64,000 nucleotides of DNA from Williamsia limnetica (GTDB lineage Bacteria > Actinomycetota > Actinomycetes > Mycobacteriales > Mycobacteriaceae): the NCBI RefSeq assembly GCF_003217475.1, contig NZ_QJSP01000004.1:1-64000 (forward strand). Direction: 5' to 3'. A program made the position numbers and the translations under genes. The notes beneath the pieces are model-generated. The model searched no databases, was not told where the DNA came from, and worked only from the letters and a program-made list of their open reading frames with translations. This document shows positions 14,221 to 22,912 of the stretch, in pieces. Position 1 is the stretch's first letter; every line of letters starts with the position of its first letter.

Positions 14221-15456
14221 ATGAGACCGACCGTCAAACTCTTGGGTATCGCGTGTGTGGCCACTCTGGCGCTTGTTTCTTGCTCTGATTCCGAGTCCGA
14301 CAACACTTCCGGATCGTCGTCAACCGGCTCCCCGCCGATAACCGAGACGACACCCGCGAAGATCACAGCGGTGGTCGTGTCGACCCTCGCGGACCCGATC
14401 CCAGTACTCGGTACCGATAACCGAGTCCACATGGCGTACGAGCTCACGGTGACCAACACCCTGTCCCAACCGACGACGATCACCGGAGTGACCGCCTCGG
14501 CCGGGGACGAGGTGCTCGTCGAGCTCCAGGGCGACCAGGTCGGGCAATGGATGCGCCCGTTCGGCGCGACCGAGCTGAGCACCACACTCACGCCGGGCCA
14601 GGGCTCTCGCATCTGGATCGACGCCTCCGTCCCCGCCGAGGCGGAAACCCCGACCCAGATCGAGAATGAGATCAGTGTCGAGGTCGCTCAGGAAGATCTG
14701 CCGCTGGTGACCAAGACGATGACCGTGTCCTCGCTCACCCCAGTCCAGGACAAGACGCCGGTGACGATCGCCCCACCACTGGACGGAGCGGGCTGGCTGG
14801 ACGGCAACGGATGCTGTGGTATGACCGCCCACCGGACGGCTGTCAGCCCCCTGAACGGGGAATATCATGCGCCAGAACGCTTTGCGATCGACTTCGTGAA
14901 GCTCGATGCCGAGGGCCGGCTCTTCACCGGCGACGTCACCCAGACCTCGAGCTACGCCTATTTCGGAACCGACATCTACGCCGTCGCCGACGGCAAGGTC
15001 GTTGCGGTCGTCGACGGTCTGAATGAGCAGATCCCGAGTGTCACGCCCACCGGATTGCCCGTAGACCAATACGCCGGGAATCACATCGTCCAAGACATCG
15101 GCAATGGTCACTACGTCTTGTACGCCCACATGCAACCGGGCAGTATGTCGGCGATCAAGGTGGGTCAGGACCTCACGACGGGAGACATGATCGGCCTGCT
15201 AGGCAATACCGGCAACACCGACGCGCCCCATCTCCACCTCCATGTCATGGACGGCCCGGACCCGCTGGCGTCCAACGGCTTACCTTTCGTCATCGACTCC
15301 TTCACCCTCGACAACGTGGTCGCGGGCGATGACGCGATCGAGGCGCTGATCACGACCGGCAACCCGCCCGCCTACGGACCACCGGTGTCCGATCCGGAGC
15401 GTAAAGACGAGATGCCGATGACCTACGACGTGATGACCTTCTCCGCTGGCAAGTGA
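14221..15456 (+). CDS. M23 metallopeptidase-domain lipoprotein
   Basis: Predicted 411 residues. The lipobox L-A-L-V-S-C places a lipidated Cys at residue 21. Residues 40-190 form a beta-rich domain. The C-terminal half is an M23 (lysostaphin/LytM) domain: N-H-I-V-Q-D, then L-Y-A-H-M-Q-P-G-S, and G-N-T-G-N-T-D-A-P-H-L-H-L-H-V. The HxH and upstream His/Asp ligands look complete, so it may cut or bind peptidoglycan cross-links in the cell wall. It follows glfT1 by 44 bp on the same strand and may be co-transcribed. Confidence 0.82.
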   Translation: MRPTVKLLGIACVATLALVSCSDSESDNTSGSSSTGSPPITETTPAKITAVVVSTLADPIPVLGTDNRVHMAYELTVTNTLSQPTTITGVTASAGDEVLVELQGDQVGQWMRPFGATELSTTLTPGQGSRIWIDASVPAEAETPTQIENEISVEVAQEDLPLVTKTMTVSSLTPVQDKTPVTIAPPLDGAGWLDGNGCCGMTAHRTAVSPLNGEYHAPERFAIDFVKLDAEGRLFTGDVTQTSSYAYFGTDIYAVADGKVVAVVDGLNEQIPSVTPTGLPVDQYAGNHIVQDIGNGHYVLYAHMQPGSMSAIKVGQDLTTGDMIGLLGNTGNTDAPHLHLHVMDGPDPLASNGLPFVIDSFTLDNVVAGDDAIEALITTGNPPAYGPPVSDPERKDEMPMTYDVMTFSAGK

Positions 15457-15478
15457 GCGATTCGATCCCCAGCCAAAC

Positions 15479-15492
15479 TAGAACGTGTTCTA
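15479..15492. promoter_or_regulatory. KstR operator
   Basis: The sequence TAGAACGTGTTCTA exactly matches the published KstR consensus for the TetR-family repressor of steroid catabolism (T-n-n-A-A-C-n-n-G-T-T-n-n-A). It lies 35 bp before the start codon of an F420-type oxidoreductase, where it would cover the promoter. No kstR or steroid ring-degradation genes are in this window. Confidence 0.75.
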
Positions 15493-15526
15493 CTATCGAG
15501 AAGGGAACGAATCTAGGAGGATCTGC

Positions 15527-16405
15527 ATGCGGTTCACCTTCGCCGAGGCGATGACCGATCCGAGTTATTACCTGCCGCTGGCCAAGGCCGCAGAAGCGGC
15601 CGGCTATGAGGGATTCACCATCCCGGACTCGATCGCATACCCCGAGGAATCCGACTCGACGTACCCGTACACCGAGGACGGCAACCGGGAGTTCCTCGAA
15701 GACAAAGCATTCATCGAGACCTTCGTGATGGCAGCCGCGATGGGTGCAGTCACCGAGAAGATCCGGTTCAACCCGTTCGTCCTCAAACTCCCCATCCGAC
15801 CGCCGGCCCTCGTCGCCAAACAAGCCATGTCCGTGGCGACCCTGACGAACAACCGCTTCGCCCTCGGTGTCGGGACCAGCCCGTGGGCCGAGGACTACGA
15901 CATCATGGGCGTCGACTACAAACGACGCGGTAAGCGGATGAACGAGTGCATGGACATCATTCGGGGCCTGAGCACCGGTGAATACTTCGAGTTCCACGGT
16001 GAGTTCTACGACATCCCGAAGATCAAGATGACACCTGCACCCAGCAAACCGATCCCACTCCTCGTCGGCGGGCACGCCGACCTCGCCTTGAAGCGAGCAG
16101 TAGTCCGCGGTGACGGCTGGATGCACGGCGGTGGGCAGCCCGAGGAGCTCGATGCCCTACTCGACAAGATCCAGGACATCCGGAAGGGCGAGGGCAAGCT
16201 CAACGATCCCTTCGAGATCCATGTCATCTCCTATGACGCCTACACGCCCGACGGCTGTAAGCGACTGGAAGACAAAGGGATCACCGATGTGATCGTTGGC
16301 TTCCGCATCCCGTACATCATCGGCAACGACACCGAGCCGCTGCAGAAGAAGATCGACAACCTCAACATGTTCGCCGATTCGGTGATCAGCAAGGTCAACG
16401 GCTGA
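15527..16405 (+). CDS. LLM-class flavin/F420-dependent oxidoreductase, probable KstR regulon member
   Basis: Predicted 292 residues of the luciferase-like monooxygenase TIM-barrel family. The ATG at 15527 follows a strong AGGAGG. Seen: M-R-F-T-F-A-E-A-M-T, G-F-T-I-P-D-S, the conserved F-A-L-G-V-G-T-S-P-W-A-E-D-Y and P-L-L-V-G-G-H-A-D-L-A-L-K-R. A KstR box in the promoter points to a role in sterol side-chain or ring metabolism. F420 versus FMN use cannot be decided from the sequence. Its 3' end shares a hairpin with the convergent response regulator gene. Confidence 0.82.
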   Translation: MRFTFAEAMTDPSYYLPLAKAAEAAGYEGFTIPDSIAYPEESDSTYPYTEDGNREFLEDKAFIETFVMAAAMGAVTEKIRFNPFVLKLPIRPPALVAKQAMSVATLTNNRFALGVGTSPWAEDYDIMGVDYKRRGKRMNECMDIIRGLSTGEYFEFHGEFYDIPKIKMTPAPSKPIPLLVGGHADLALKRAVVRGDGWMHGGGQPEELDALLDKIQDIRKGEGKLNDPFEIHVISYDAYTPDGCKRLEDKGITDVIVGFRIPYIIGNDTEPLQKKIDNLNMFADSVISKVNG

Positions 16406-16425
16406 TCCGCGACCCGGCGGATCAG
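16402..16425. terminator. Convergent-gene hairpin
   Basis: CTGATCCGC (16402-16410) pairs perfectly with GCGGATCAG (16417-16425) around a six-base loop. The arms include the stop codons of both convergent genes. A short bidirectional terminator without a U-tract. Confidence 0.6.
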
Positions 16426-17075
16426 GAAACCAGCTGAGCGCGAAAGGCACAAAGCGCGGCCTGCACGCGGTTCTGGGTTCCGAGTTTGGTGAACATCGCC
16501 GATATATGGGTCTTCACGGTGGTCTCACTCAGGTACAGGGTCGCGGCGATATCCGCATTGGACGCACCCGTCGCCAACGCGCGCAGCACGTCCAGTTCAC
16601 GAGGACTCAGCGCCGACAGATCGGCCGCCGGCGCGCTGACCTGGGTCGACCCTGCCGACACGATCCGGCGCAGGGACTCCTCACTGAACAGCGTGTTGCC
16701 AGCAGCGACGGCGCGCACCGATTGCTGAAAGGTCTGCGGCGGCTCGTCTTTGCTCAAGAAGCTGTGCGCACCGGCCGAAACCGCTTGGACCACGAGATCA
16801 TCGACGTCCATGGCGGTCATCGCGATCACCTTCGGCGGGGACGGGTGCGCGAGCAGCTGCCGGGTGGCGTCGAGGCCGCCGACCCGCTTCATCTTCAAGT
16901 CCATCAGCACCACATGCGGTCGATGTCTGGCAACGGCCCCCGGCACCTGATCACCGTCGTCGACATCGGCGACCACCACGATGTCATCGGTCGCGGCGAA
17001 GATGTCCGAGACGCCTCGACGCACGAAGGGATCATCGTCGGCGATCAGCACGGTGATCACGTGGGTTCTGGTCAT
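16422..17075 (-). CDS. NarL/FixJ-type response regulator
   Basis: Predicted 217 residues. An N-terminal receiver domain has the acidic pair I-A-D-D-D, the phosphoacceptor Asp in V-V-L-M-D-L-K-M, the conserved Thr in A-M-T-A-M and Lys in L-S-K-D-E. A LuxR-type helix-turn-helix (L-S-P-R-E-L-D-V-L-R-A-L-A...I-A-A-T-L-Y-L-S-E-T-T-V-K-T-H-I-S) fills the C-terminus. It lies 45 bp after the sensor kinase on the same strand; together they form one two-component system. The signal is unknown. Confidence 0.92.
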   Translation of the reverse strand: MTRTHVITVLIADDDPFVRRGVSDIFAATDDIVVVADVDDGDQVPGAVARHRPHVVLMDLKMKRVGGLDATRQLLAHPSPPKVIAMTAMDVDDLVVQAVSAGAHSFLSKDEPPQTFQQSVRAVAAGNTLFSEESLRRIVSAGSTQVSAPAADLSALSPRELDVLRALATGASNADIAATLYLSETTVKTHISAMFTKLGTQNRVQAALCAFRAQLVS

Positions 17076-17120
17076 GGTGAGGTCAGGATAAACGGTGGCG
17101 CCGACACCGCCTTCGCATCC

Positions 17121-18329
17121 TCACGCGTGCCAGGGCAACCAGCAGTCCAGGACGAACTCGTCGCCGAGCACACCGGCCTGGAACGTACCGCCGATGTTGT
17201 GGGCCTGTTCGGCCAGCCCCGGGAGCCCGGTCCGCGATCCGGGCGGAACCGTCGGCGGTCGGGAACTGAGTTTGTTGCGCGTATTGATCCGGACGCCGTA
17301 GATGTCGGCGCCGGTGATCGCGATGTTGATGGTCTGGTCTGCCGCGTATTTCTGGGCGTTGGTCAGCGACTCCTGCACCACACGAAAGGTGACGTGTCCG
17401 GAGACCGTGCCCACCGTGCCGGGACGCAAGTCGGTGAACAGCGTGGCGTGCTGACCCGCCGCACGAGCTGACTGAATCAGCTCGGCGATGCCGTCGATCC
17501 CCTGTTGGCCACCCCGCTGAGCAGGCACCGAGCCTCGGAGCACCCCGACAATGCTCTTGAGTTCATCGAGCGCCTCATGAGCCGTGGACCGGATCATCGA
17601 CGCATTGGTGACTATCTTCTCCGGGTTGTCGGTACCTCCCACCTGCACCGCCCCGGCGAGCAACGAGATGCGGCTCAGGCTCGCAGCCAGGGTGTCGTGC
17701 ATGTCGCGGGCGATGCGCGTGCGTTCCTCGGTGCGGATCATCTCGTCACGCATCACATCGGTCTGTTTGGTCGCGCGGTCTCGGCTGAGTTCGGCGCGGG
17801 CGAGCTGCACCTGGGTGTGCCGCAGGACCGCGACTGTCACAACGATTCCCACGAGCCCTGCTCCTGCTACCCAGGGAATCCACAATGGGATTCCCCATTC
17901 CAGCCTCGGCATTCCCTCAGCCGGCGTCTGACGCATCGTCAGGACCGAGTTGTCCCGGGTACGAAATGCGTCGTATGTCAGCGATATCGCACAGGCGAGG
18001 TACACCGCGCCCGCGGCAGCCGCCAACCGCAGCCCGCGCTGTGACCTGGCAAGCGCGTACAGCGCGATCAACGCAGCGGTGGCGTCGGTCGAGAAGAAGA
18101 GTGGACCTGCCACTGACAGCGCCAGCACATAGGTGGGGTAACGATGTCGCCACACCAACGCGGCGGCCGCGAGGAGATTCAGGAGCAGCCCCACCGTGTA
18201 ATTCCAGATCGGTACGTTTCCCGAGGCCTGAGTGAGCACGAGAGCGCCGAGCGTGCAGAACACACTCAAGCTCACCGCTCCGGTGGTCCAGAGCCGGCGA
18301 CGAATCGTCTCTCCGGAAGTTTCACTCAC
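17121..18329 (-). CDS. HisKA_3 sensor histidine kinase
   Basis: Predicted 402 residues. The N-terminal half has about five or six transmembrane helices with one extracytoplasmic loop (near F-R-T-R-D-N-S-V-L-T). A coiled coil then leads to the HisKA_3 phosphoacceptor R-I-A-R-D-M-H-D-T-L-A-A-S-L-S. The ATPase N-box F-R-V-V-Q-E-S-L-T-N-A-Q-K-Y-A and the G-L-P-G-L region are present. It phosphorylates the NarL-type regulator encoded 45 bp downstream. No known sensor domain is recognised. Confidence 0.9.
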   Translation of the reverse strand: MSETSGETIRRRLWTTGAVSLSVFCTLGALVLTQASGNVPIWNYTVGLLLNLLAAAALVWRHRYPTYVLALSVAGPLFFSTDATAALIALYALARSQRGLRLAAAAGAVYLACAISLTYDAFRTRDNSVLTMRQTPAEGMPRLEWGIPLWIPWVAGAGLVGIVVTVAVLRHTQVQLARAELSRDRATKQTDVMRDEMIRTEERTRIARDMHDTLAASLSRISLLAGAVQVGGTDNPEKIVTNASMIRSTAHEALDELKSIVGVLRGSVPAQRGGQQGIDGIAELIQSARAAGQHATLFTDLRPGTVGTVSGHVTFRVVQESLTNAQKYAADQTINIAITGADIYGVRINTRNKLSSRPPTVPPGSRTGLPGLAEQAHNIGGTFQAGVLGDEFVLDCWLPWHA

Positions 18330-18504
18330 GCTTGGAGGCTACGCACCCTCTCTGACTCTCCACGATCGGCCGGAAGGTCGGACCTGGCGGGACATCCGAC
18401 CGAAAGGATGAGGCGGGCCGACCCATCGGCCGAGGCGGACCTGCCGGTCGCTCGGGTGTGCTGTTCACACCACGCCAACAACCCCCAGCCGAGGAGGATT
18501 CGCC

Positions 18505-19158
18505 ATGACCAACCCAGGTCAGCCCGGAGACCAGCAGCCCTACAACCAGCCCCACGGGACCAATCAGCCGTATGGCGCAGCGCCCTACCCGCCGCAGAAG
18601 AAGAAGCGGAAGGTGTGGCCCTGGATCGTGATCGGCGTCCCCGTCCTGCTCATCGGTGCCTGCACCGCGATTCTCGCGGGCAGTATGGGTGGTGACGAAG
18701 AAACAAGCGTCACAAAGGCTTCCGGGACCAGCACCGCGGCTGAGGCTGCGGGACCGGGGTTCCCGGGCAAACTCGACGACGACACCGTGGCACTCGGCGG
18801 TGACACCATCACCCGCGACAACCTCGAATACACCGTCGCCCCACTGACTCCGGTCAACACCACGTTCGGCAACTACCTCTGCAGCACCGTCACCATCAAG
18901 AACGTCGGCGACAAGCAGAACGACTTCAACAGCTACATCGACTGGAGCCTGCAGGACGCCACGGGGACCATCCGCGACGCGACCTTCGCCCCCGAGCGGG
19001 AACCACTGAACTCAGGGGAGATCGCGCCGGGCGGGCAGACCGCAGGAGATGTCTGCTTCGACTCCCGACAGGGGTCACCGGCCGGAACCTACGTCGTGTT
19101 GTTCGAGGACACGTTCTCGCTGTCCTCGGACCGCCTCGCCTGGGTCAACACGCTGTAG
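18505..19158 (+). CDS. DUF4352-domain membrane-anchored protein
   Basis: Predicted 217 residues with a strong GAGGAGGA ribosome site. A proline/glutamine-rich cytosolic start ending in K-K-K-R-K is followed by one transmembrane helix (W-P-W-I-V-I-G-V-P-V-L-L-I-G-A-C) and an extracytoplasmic beta-sandwich of the DUF4352 type, found in many actinobacterial surface proteins. Two Cys (C-S-T-V-T and D-V-C-F-D) could form a disulfide. Function unknown. It stands alone; a hairpin follows the stop. Confidence 0.75.
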   Translation: MTNPGQPGDQQPYNQPHGTNQPYGAAPYPPQKKKRKVWPWIVIGVPVLLIGACTAILAGSMGGDEETSVTKASGTSTAAEAAGPGFPGKLDDDTVALGGDTITRDNLEYTVAPLTPVNTTFGNYLCSTVTIKNVGDKQNDFNSYIDWSLQDATGTIRDATFAPEREPLNSGEIAPGGQTAGDVCFDSRQGSPAGTYVVLFEDTFSLSSDRLAWVNTL

Positions 19159-19185
19159 CCCGCCCGCCCACAAACGCGCCGGAAA

Positions 19186-19223
19186 TACGAGGACGCGCCA
19201 CCTATTTCTGGCGCGTCTTCGTA
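19186..19223. terminator. Bidirectional hairpin terminator
   Basis: A 15-base arm (19186-19200) pairs with 19209-19223 with a single G-T mismatch around an eight-base loop. It lies between convergent genes ending at 19158 and 19249. No U-tract. Confidence 0.75.
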
Positions 19224-19248
19224 GAGGTGGCGCGTGTGCGGGGCCGGG

Positions 19249-19743
19249 TCACCGGATCTTGAAGATGACCGCCCGCTGGACCACGAAATTGATGACGGTC
19301 GCGGTCCCCTGCGCGATCACGAAGGCGAGCAGGCTCCAGTGGATCTGCTCGTCCCACAACCGCGAGAGGCCCGTGTAGATGCCGACCTGCACCGCGAACG
19401 TCACCAGATACAACACAGCGACCGCGAAGAAGCGGGCGGCGCTCGGCTCGGCACGGAACGTCCAGCGTCGGTTGATGAGGTACGCCATGGTGGTCCCGCA
19501 GACGAAGCCGACCGCCTTTGCGGCCCACTCAGGAGCTCCGAACACGTACTGCAGCAGCAGCGTCAGGCCGAAGTCGAGGATGCCCGAACCGGCGCCGGTG
19601 ATGACGAACCGGACGAGCTGGGTCTTCAGATCGACGTCGGTCGAGGCCTCTTGATCATCGAATGGCACTTCGATCGGCATCGGTGCATGGGCAGATCCGA
19701 ATTGCTCATGCGTTCGGTGCTCGTCGGCCCGCTCATCTGACAC
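19249..19743 (-). CDS. GtrA-family membrane protein (Rv3789 type)
   Basis: Predicted 164 residues with four transmembrane helices. The GtrA signature is clear: L-V-R-F-V-I-T-G-A-G-S-G-I-L-D-F-G, G-T-T-M-A-Y-L-I-N-R-R-W-T-F and I-N-F-V-V-Q-R-A-V-I-F. In M. tuberculosis the homolog Rv3789 sits directly before dprE1 and is thought to help deliver decaprenylphosphoryl-arabinose to the periplasm or to anchor arabinosyltransferases. Here it lies 14 kb from dprE1, so the identity with Rv3789 is likely but not certain. Confidence 0.8.
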   Translation of the reverse strand: MSDERADEHRTHEQFGSAHAPMPIEVPFDDQEASTDVDLKTQLVRFVITGAGSGILDFGLTLLLQYVFGAPEWAAKAVGFVCGTTMAYLINRRWTFRAEPSAARFFAVAVLYLVTFAVQVGIYTGLSRLWDEQIHWSLLAFVIAQGTATVINFVVQRAVIFKIR

Positions 19744-19809
19744 CCCGACACCCTAGCTTCTGTTCTCGGATGCCTGACGTACGGTGCTTCGATCGCCTAC
19801 CGTCGAGAT

Positions 19810-21003
19810 GTGGGTGCCAGGCTTCTCGTCCTCATGTTGTCCCTTTTGTTGCTGGCTGCGCCTGCGACCGCCGCTGCCGCGCCCGCCCCGACAGTCGGGG
19901 ACCAGCCTCGCTGGTCCGGGCTCGATGCCCGGCAGTACAACGGCCCTATCCCCGACCTGCCCGGCATGCTGATCCGATCGGTGCCGATGGACCCCGCGTT
20001 GGTGGACGCGCCGGTCGGGAGCGCTTTCCGAATTCTCTACTCCACGCCGAACCAGCATTCCGACCGCGCGACCAGCACCGCTTTCGTCTACGTCCCGCGC
20101 GGCCAGGCGCCGGTAGGAGGATGGCCGGTGGTCGCCTGGGCTCACGGCACCGTCGGACTGGGCGACGACTGCACGCCCTCGGCGAACCCGCTCGGAACAC
20201 GTGTGCTGACGTTGATCGAACACTGGCTCGCCCAGGGATACGCCATCGTGGGCACCGACTACGCCGGTCAGGGCACACCCGGACTCATGAGCTACCTGAA
20301 TTCACAGGTGCAGGCGACATCGATCATCGATTCTGTCAAGGCGACCCATCAGATGGGTTTGCCCCTCTCACCGAAGTACGCGATCACCGGCCAGTCACAG
20401 GGTGCAGGCGCGGCGTTGAACGCGGGCAGGCGCGCCACAGAACTCGACGCCGGATCACCGCTGGACTACCGCGGTGTCGTCGGCACGGGCACCCCCGCGA
20501 ACATCGAGTGGTTGGTGCAATTCGGTGGACCCGAGTTCCCGCCGGTGATACTGCCGGCCGGTCTGACCACCTACGCGATGTACATCGTGGCCGGACTGCG
20601 CGATGCGCGCCCTGATCTCGACGTGGACGGCGTACTCACACCGCTGGGTCGCCGACTCGCCGATACCGCTGAGACGATGTGCCTGACCTCGTTCAAGAAC
20701 CTCATGGACGGCCGCGATCTACGGCAGGCCTTCGCCAAGCCGGTGGCATCCCTGCCCGATGCATACGGTGCGCTGCGACAGCACATGCAGACACCTGCGA
20801 CGGGATATGACCGCCCGGTGTTCTTGGGTCACGGTCTGCTCGACATCGACGTGCCGATTCCGTTCCCGGCCTCGCTGGTTGTCGAGATGCTGGCCGCCCG
20901 CGAGCCGGTGGAAGTCCACGTCTACCCGGCAGACGACCACTTCACCGCCATGTCGGCGTCGATCAGCGACGCCACCCGTTTCATGAACACGATCATGCGT
21001 TGA
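19810..21003 (+). CDS. Secreted lipase (LIP family alpha/beta hydrolase)
   Basis: Predicted 397 residues from a GTG at 19810. Residues 1-24 are a signal peptide (L-L-V-L-M-L-S-L-L-L-L-A-A-P-A). The hydrolase shows P-V-V-A-W-A-H-G-T-V-G (oxyanion region), G-T-D-Y-A-G-Q-G, the nucleophile elbow G-Q-S-Q-G-A-G and a late H in A-D-D-H-F-T-A-M. This is the secretory lipase family common in mycolata, which hydrolyses triacylglycerols or long-chain esters outside the membrane. Divergent from the GtrA-family gene. Confidence 0.85.
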   Translation: MGARLLVLMLSLLLLAAPATAAAAPAPTVGDQPRWSGLDARQYNGPIPDLPGMLIRSVPMDPALVDAPVGSAFRILYSTPNQHSDRATSTAFVYVPRGQAPVGGWPVVAWAHGTVGLGDDCTPSANPLGTRVLTLIEHWLAQGYAIVGTDYAGQGTPGLMSYLNSQVQATSIIDSVKATHQMGLPLSPKYAITGQSQGAGAALNAGRRATELDAGSPLDYRGVVGTGTPANIEWLVQFGGPEFPPVILPAGLTTYAMYIVAGLRDARPDLDVDGVLTPLGRRLADTAETMCLTSFKNLMDGRDLRQAFAKPVASLPDAYGALRQHMQTPATGYDRPVFLGHGLLDIDVPIPFPASLVVEMLAAREPVEVHVYPADDHFTAMSASISDATRFMNTIMR

Positions 21004-21259
21004 TCTCCCTGGTGCGAAAACCTGCACGCGTATCTCAGGGAATGACCGGTAAGTAATTCACGACGATTTTTCACGCCGACCCATCTGATATCTCCAGGGT
21101 CTCGAATGCCTCAGGACCGGATGTCCATGGGATCACGACAGCACACGTCGTGGCCCGATGCCAGATCCAAACGGGGGTGGCCGATTTGACCGAATTTGTC
21201 GAGATCCGCGCACGCGCGCCCGATCCTCGCGCGGCGCAGACCGCGGGACCGAGCGGCCG

Positions 21260-22912
21260 GTGAGTCACCGCGCCCCAGACCACACTCCACCGCCACCCTC
21301 ACCGGGCGGCGTTGCTCCGCACGCCCGCACCACCCTGATCGTGGTGTGCCTCGGCGTGTTCATGTTGCTCCTGGACATGACGATCGTCTCGGCGGCGCTC
21401 GCCGACATCCAGTCCGACCTGTCTGCGGACCTCAGTGGCCTGCAATGGGTCGTCGACGGCTACGCCCTGCCCATGGCTGCGTTCCTGCTCACCGCGGCGA
21501 CGCTCGGAGATCGCCTGGGCCGCAAGCGGATGTACGTCGGTGGCCTCATCCTGTTCGTGGCCGCATCGATCGGTTGTGCACTTGCCGGCAGCATCACCGT
21601 CCTCGATGCGGTTCGTGTGGTGCAGGGCCTCGGCGGTGCGATCATGCTGGGTGTCTCGCTGCCCATGATCGCGGCCGTCTACCCCGCAGGCACAGGCCGC
21701 TCCACCGCGATCGCCATCTACGGCGCGGTGATGGGCGCAGGCAGTGCTGCCGGACCACTCCTCGGCGGCGCACTCGTGGATGCGTTCGGCTGGCCATCGA
21801 TCTTTCTCGTGAACATCCCGATCGGTGCGATAGCGCTGGTGTTCGCACTGATGCGGGTCAACGAGTCACTGGGTGACACCACCCGGCGGGTCGACGTCGT
21901 GGGAACCGTCACGTTGAGCATCACCCTGGTCGCCGCGGTGTACGCGATCATCGAAGGCAACGCCAAGGGGTGGACCTCACCACTGATCCTCGGATTGTTC
22001 GCCCTCGCAGCGCTGTTCGCCATCGCCTTCGTGGTCTGGGAACTGCGGGTGAGCGATCCACTGATGGATCTGTCGGTGGTGCGCAGACCTGGTTTCGCCG
22101 GGGTGTCACTCGCGGCGTTCATCACCTCGGGCACCCTGATCGCCGCAACCAACTATCTCGCCCTGTATTTCATGAACACGCTGCAGTTCACCCCGTTCGA
22201 GGCCGGGGTCCGCGCGCTGCCGCTGACCATCGCCTGCGTGATCGGCGCACCGCTGGGGATGGTCATCACCCGCAAATTGCCGATGCATCAGGTGGTTCCG
22301 CTCTCGACGGCACTAATCGCCGCGGGACTCTGGGCGATGACGGGCATTTCCGCCGACACCGGTTGGACACACTTCATCACCGGGATGGTCGTTGCCGGTT
22401 TGGGCGTGGGCATGATGAGTGCCATCGCCTCCGATGCGGCCCTGACGTTCGTCCGCGAAGCCGATGCCGGGATGGCGACCGGTGTCGTCAGCACCGCAAG
22501 ACAGGTCGGCACCGTGATCGGGATCGCCGGTATGGGCGCATTGTTCACCCACTTCGCCACCGCGAGCGCCAGGGACGATCTGGGGTCGCTGACGGTCGGA
22601 GGCGTCCCTGTCGACGTCCCCGCCTCGGACTCGGCCGCCATCACCGACGGTCTGGGATCGGGCGCCGGCCTACAGATTCTGTCGTTCATCCCGGAGCAGT
22701 ACAGCGCCGCGCTGACCGAGATCACCCGGCTGATCCGCGATTCGTCCGCCGCCGGCCTGCAGGCCGCACTGCTCGCGGCGGCGACCGCCGCGACGGTGTT
22801 CACGCTTGTCGTCTACGGCCTCATCCGTGCTGATCGTCACCGATCCGCATCTGCAGCAGCCCCAGAAAGGGAACTCCATGACGGTCACCCCGCTCATTCC
22901 AGCAGCCAATGA
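21260..22912 (+). CDS. MFS exporter of the DHA2 (14-helix) family
   Basis: Predicted 550 residues if the GTG at 21260 is used; an ATG at 21158 would add 34 residues that look untranslated. Fourteen transmembrane helices; motif A G-D-R-L-G-R-K-R-M-Y and motif C-like G-P-L-L-G-G-A-L-V. It uses the proton gradient to expel small molecules. The next two genes overlap or follow closely and are of hydroxamate-siderophore type, so siderophore export is the leading guess; drug efflux is the alternative. Confidence 0.8.
   Translation: MSHRAPDHTPPPPSPGGVAPHARTTLIVVCLGVFMLLLDMTIVSAALADIQSDLSADLSGLQWVVDGYALPMAAFLLTAATLGDRLGRKRMYVGGLILFVAASIGCALAGSITVLDAVRVVQGLGGAIMLGVSLPMIAAVYPAGTGRSTAIAIYGAVMGAGSAAGPLLGGALVDAFGWPSIFLVNIPIGAIALVFALMRVNESLGDTTRRVDVVGTVTLSITLVAAVYAIIEGNAKGWTSPLILGLFALAALFAIAFVVWELRVSDPLMDLSVVRRPGFAGVSLAAFITSGTLIAATNYLALYFMNTLQFTPFEAGVRALPLTIACVIGAPLGMVITRKLPMHQVVPLSTALIAAGLWAMTGISADTGWTHFITGMVVAGLGVGMMSAIASDAALTFVREADAGMATGVVSTARQVGTVIGIAGMGALFTHFATASARDDLGSLTVGGVPVDVPASDSAAITDGLGSGAGLQILSFIPEQYSAALTEITRLIRDSSAAGLQAALLAAATAATVFTLVVYGLIRADRHRSASAAAPERELHDGHPAHSSSQ

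Noticed and set aside
21004-21259. IdeR (iron) box before the siderophore-like genes
   Set aside because: I looked for the TTAGGTTAGGCTAACCTAA-like pattern and found no acceptable match.
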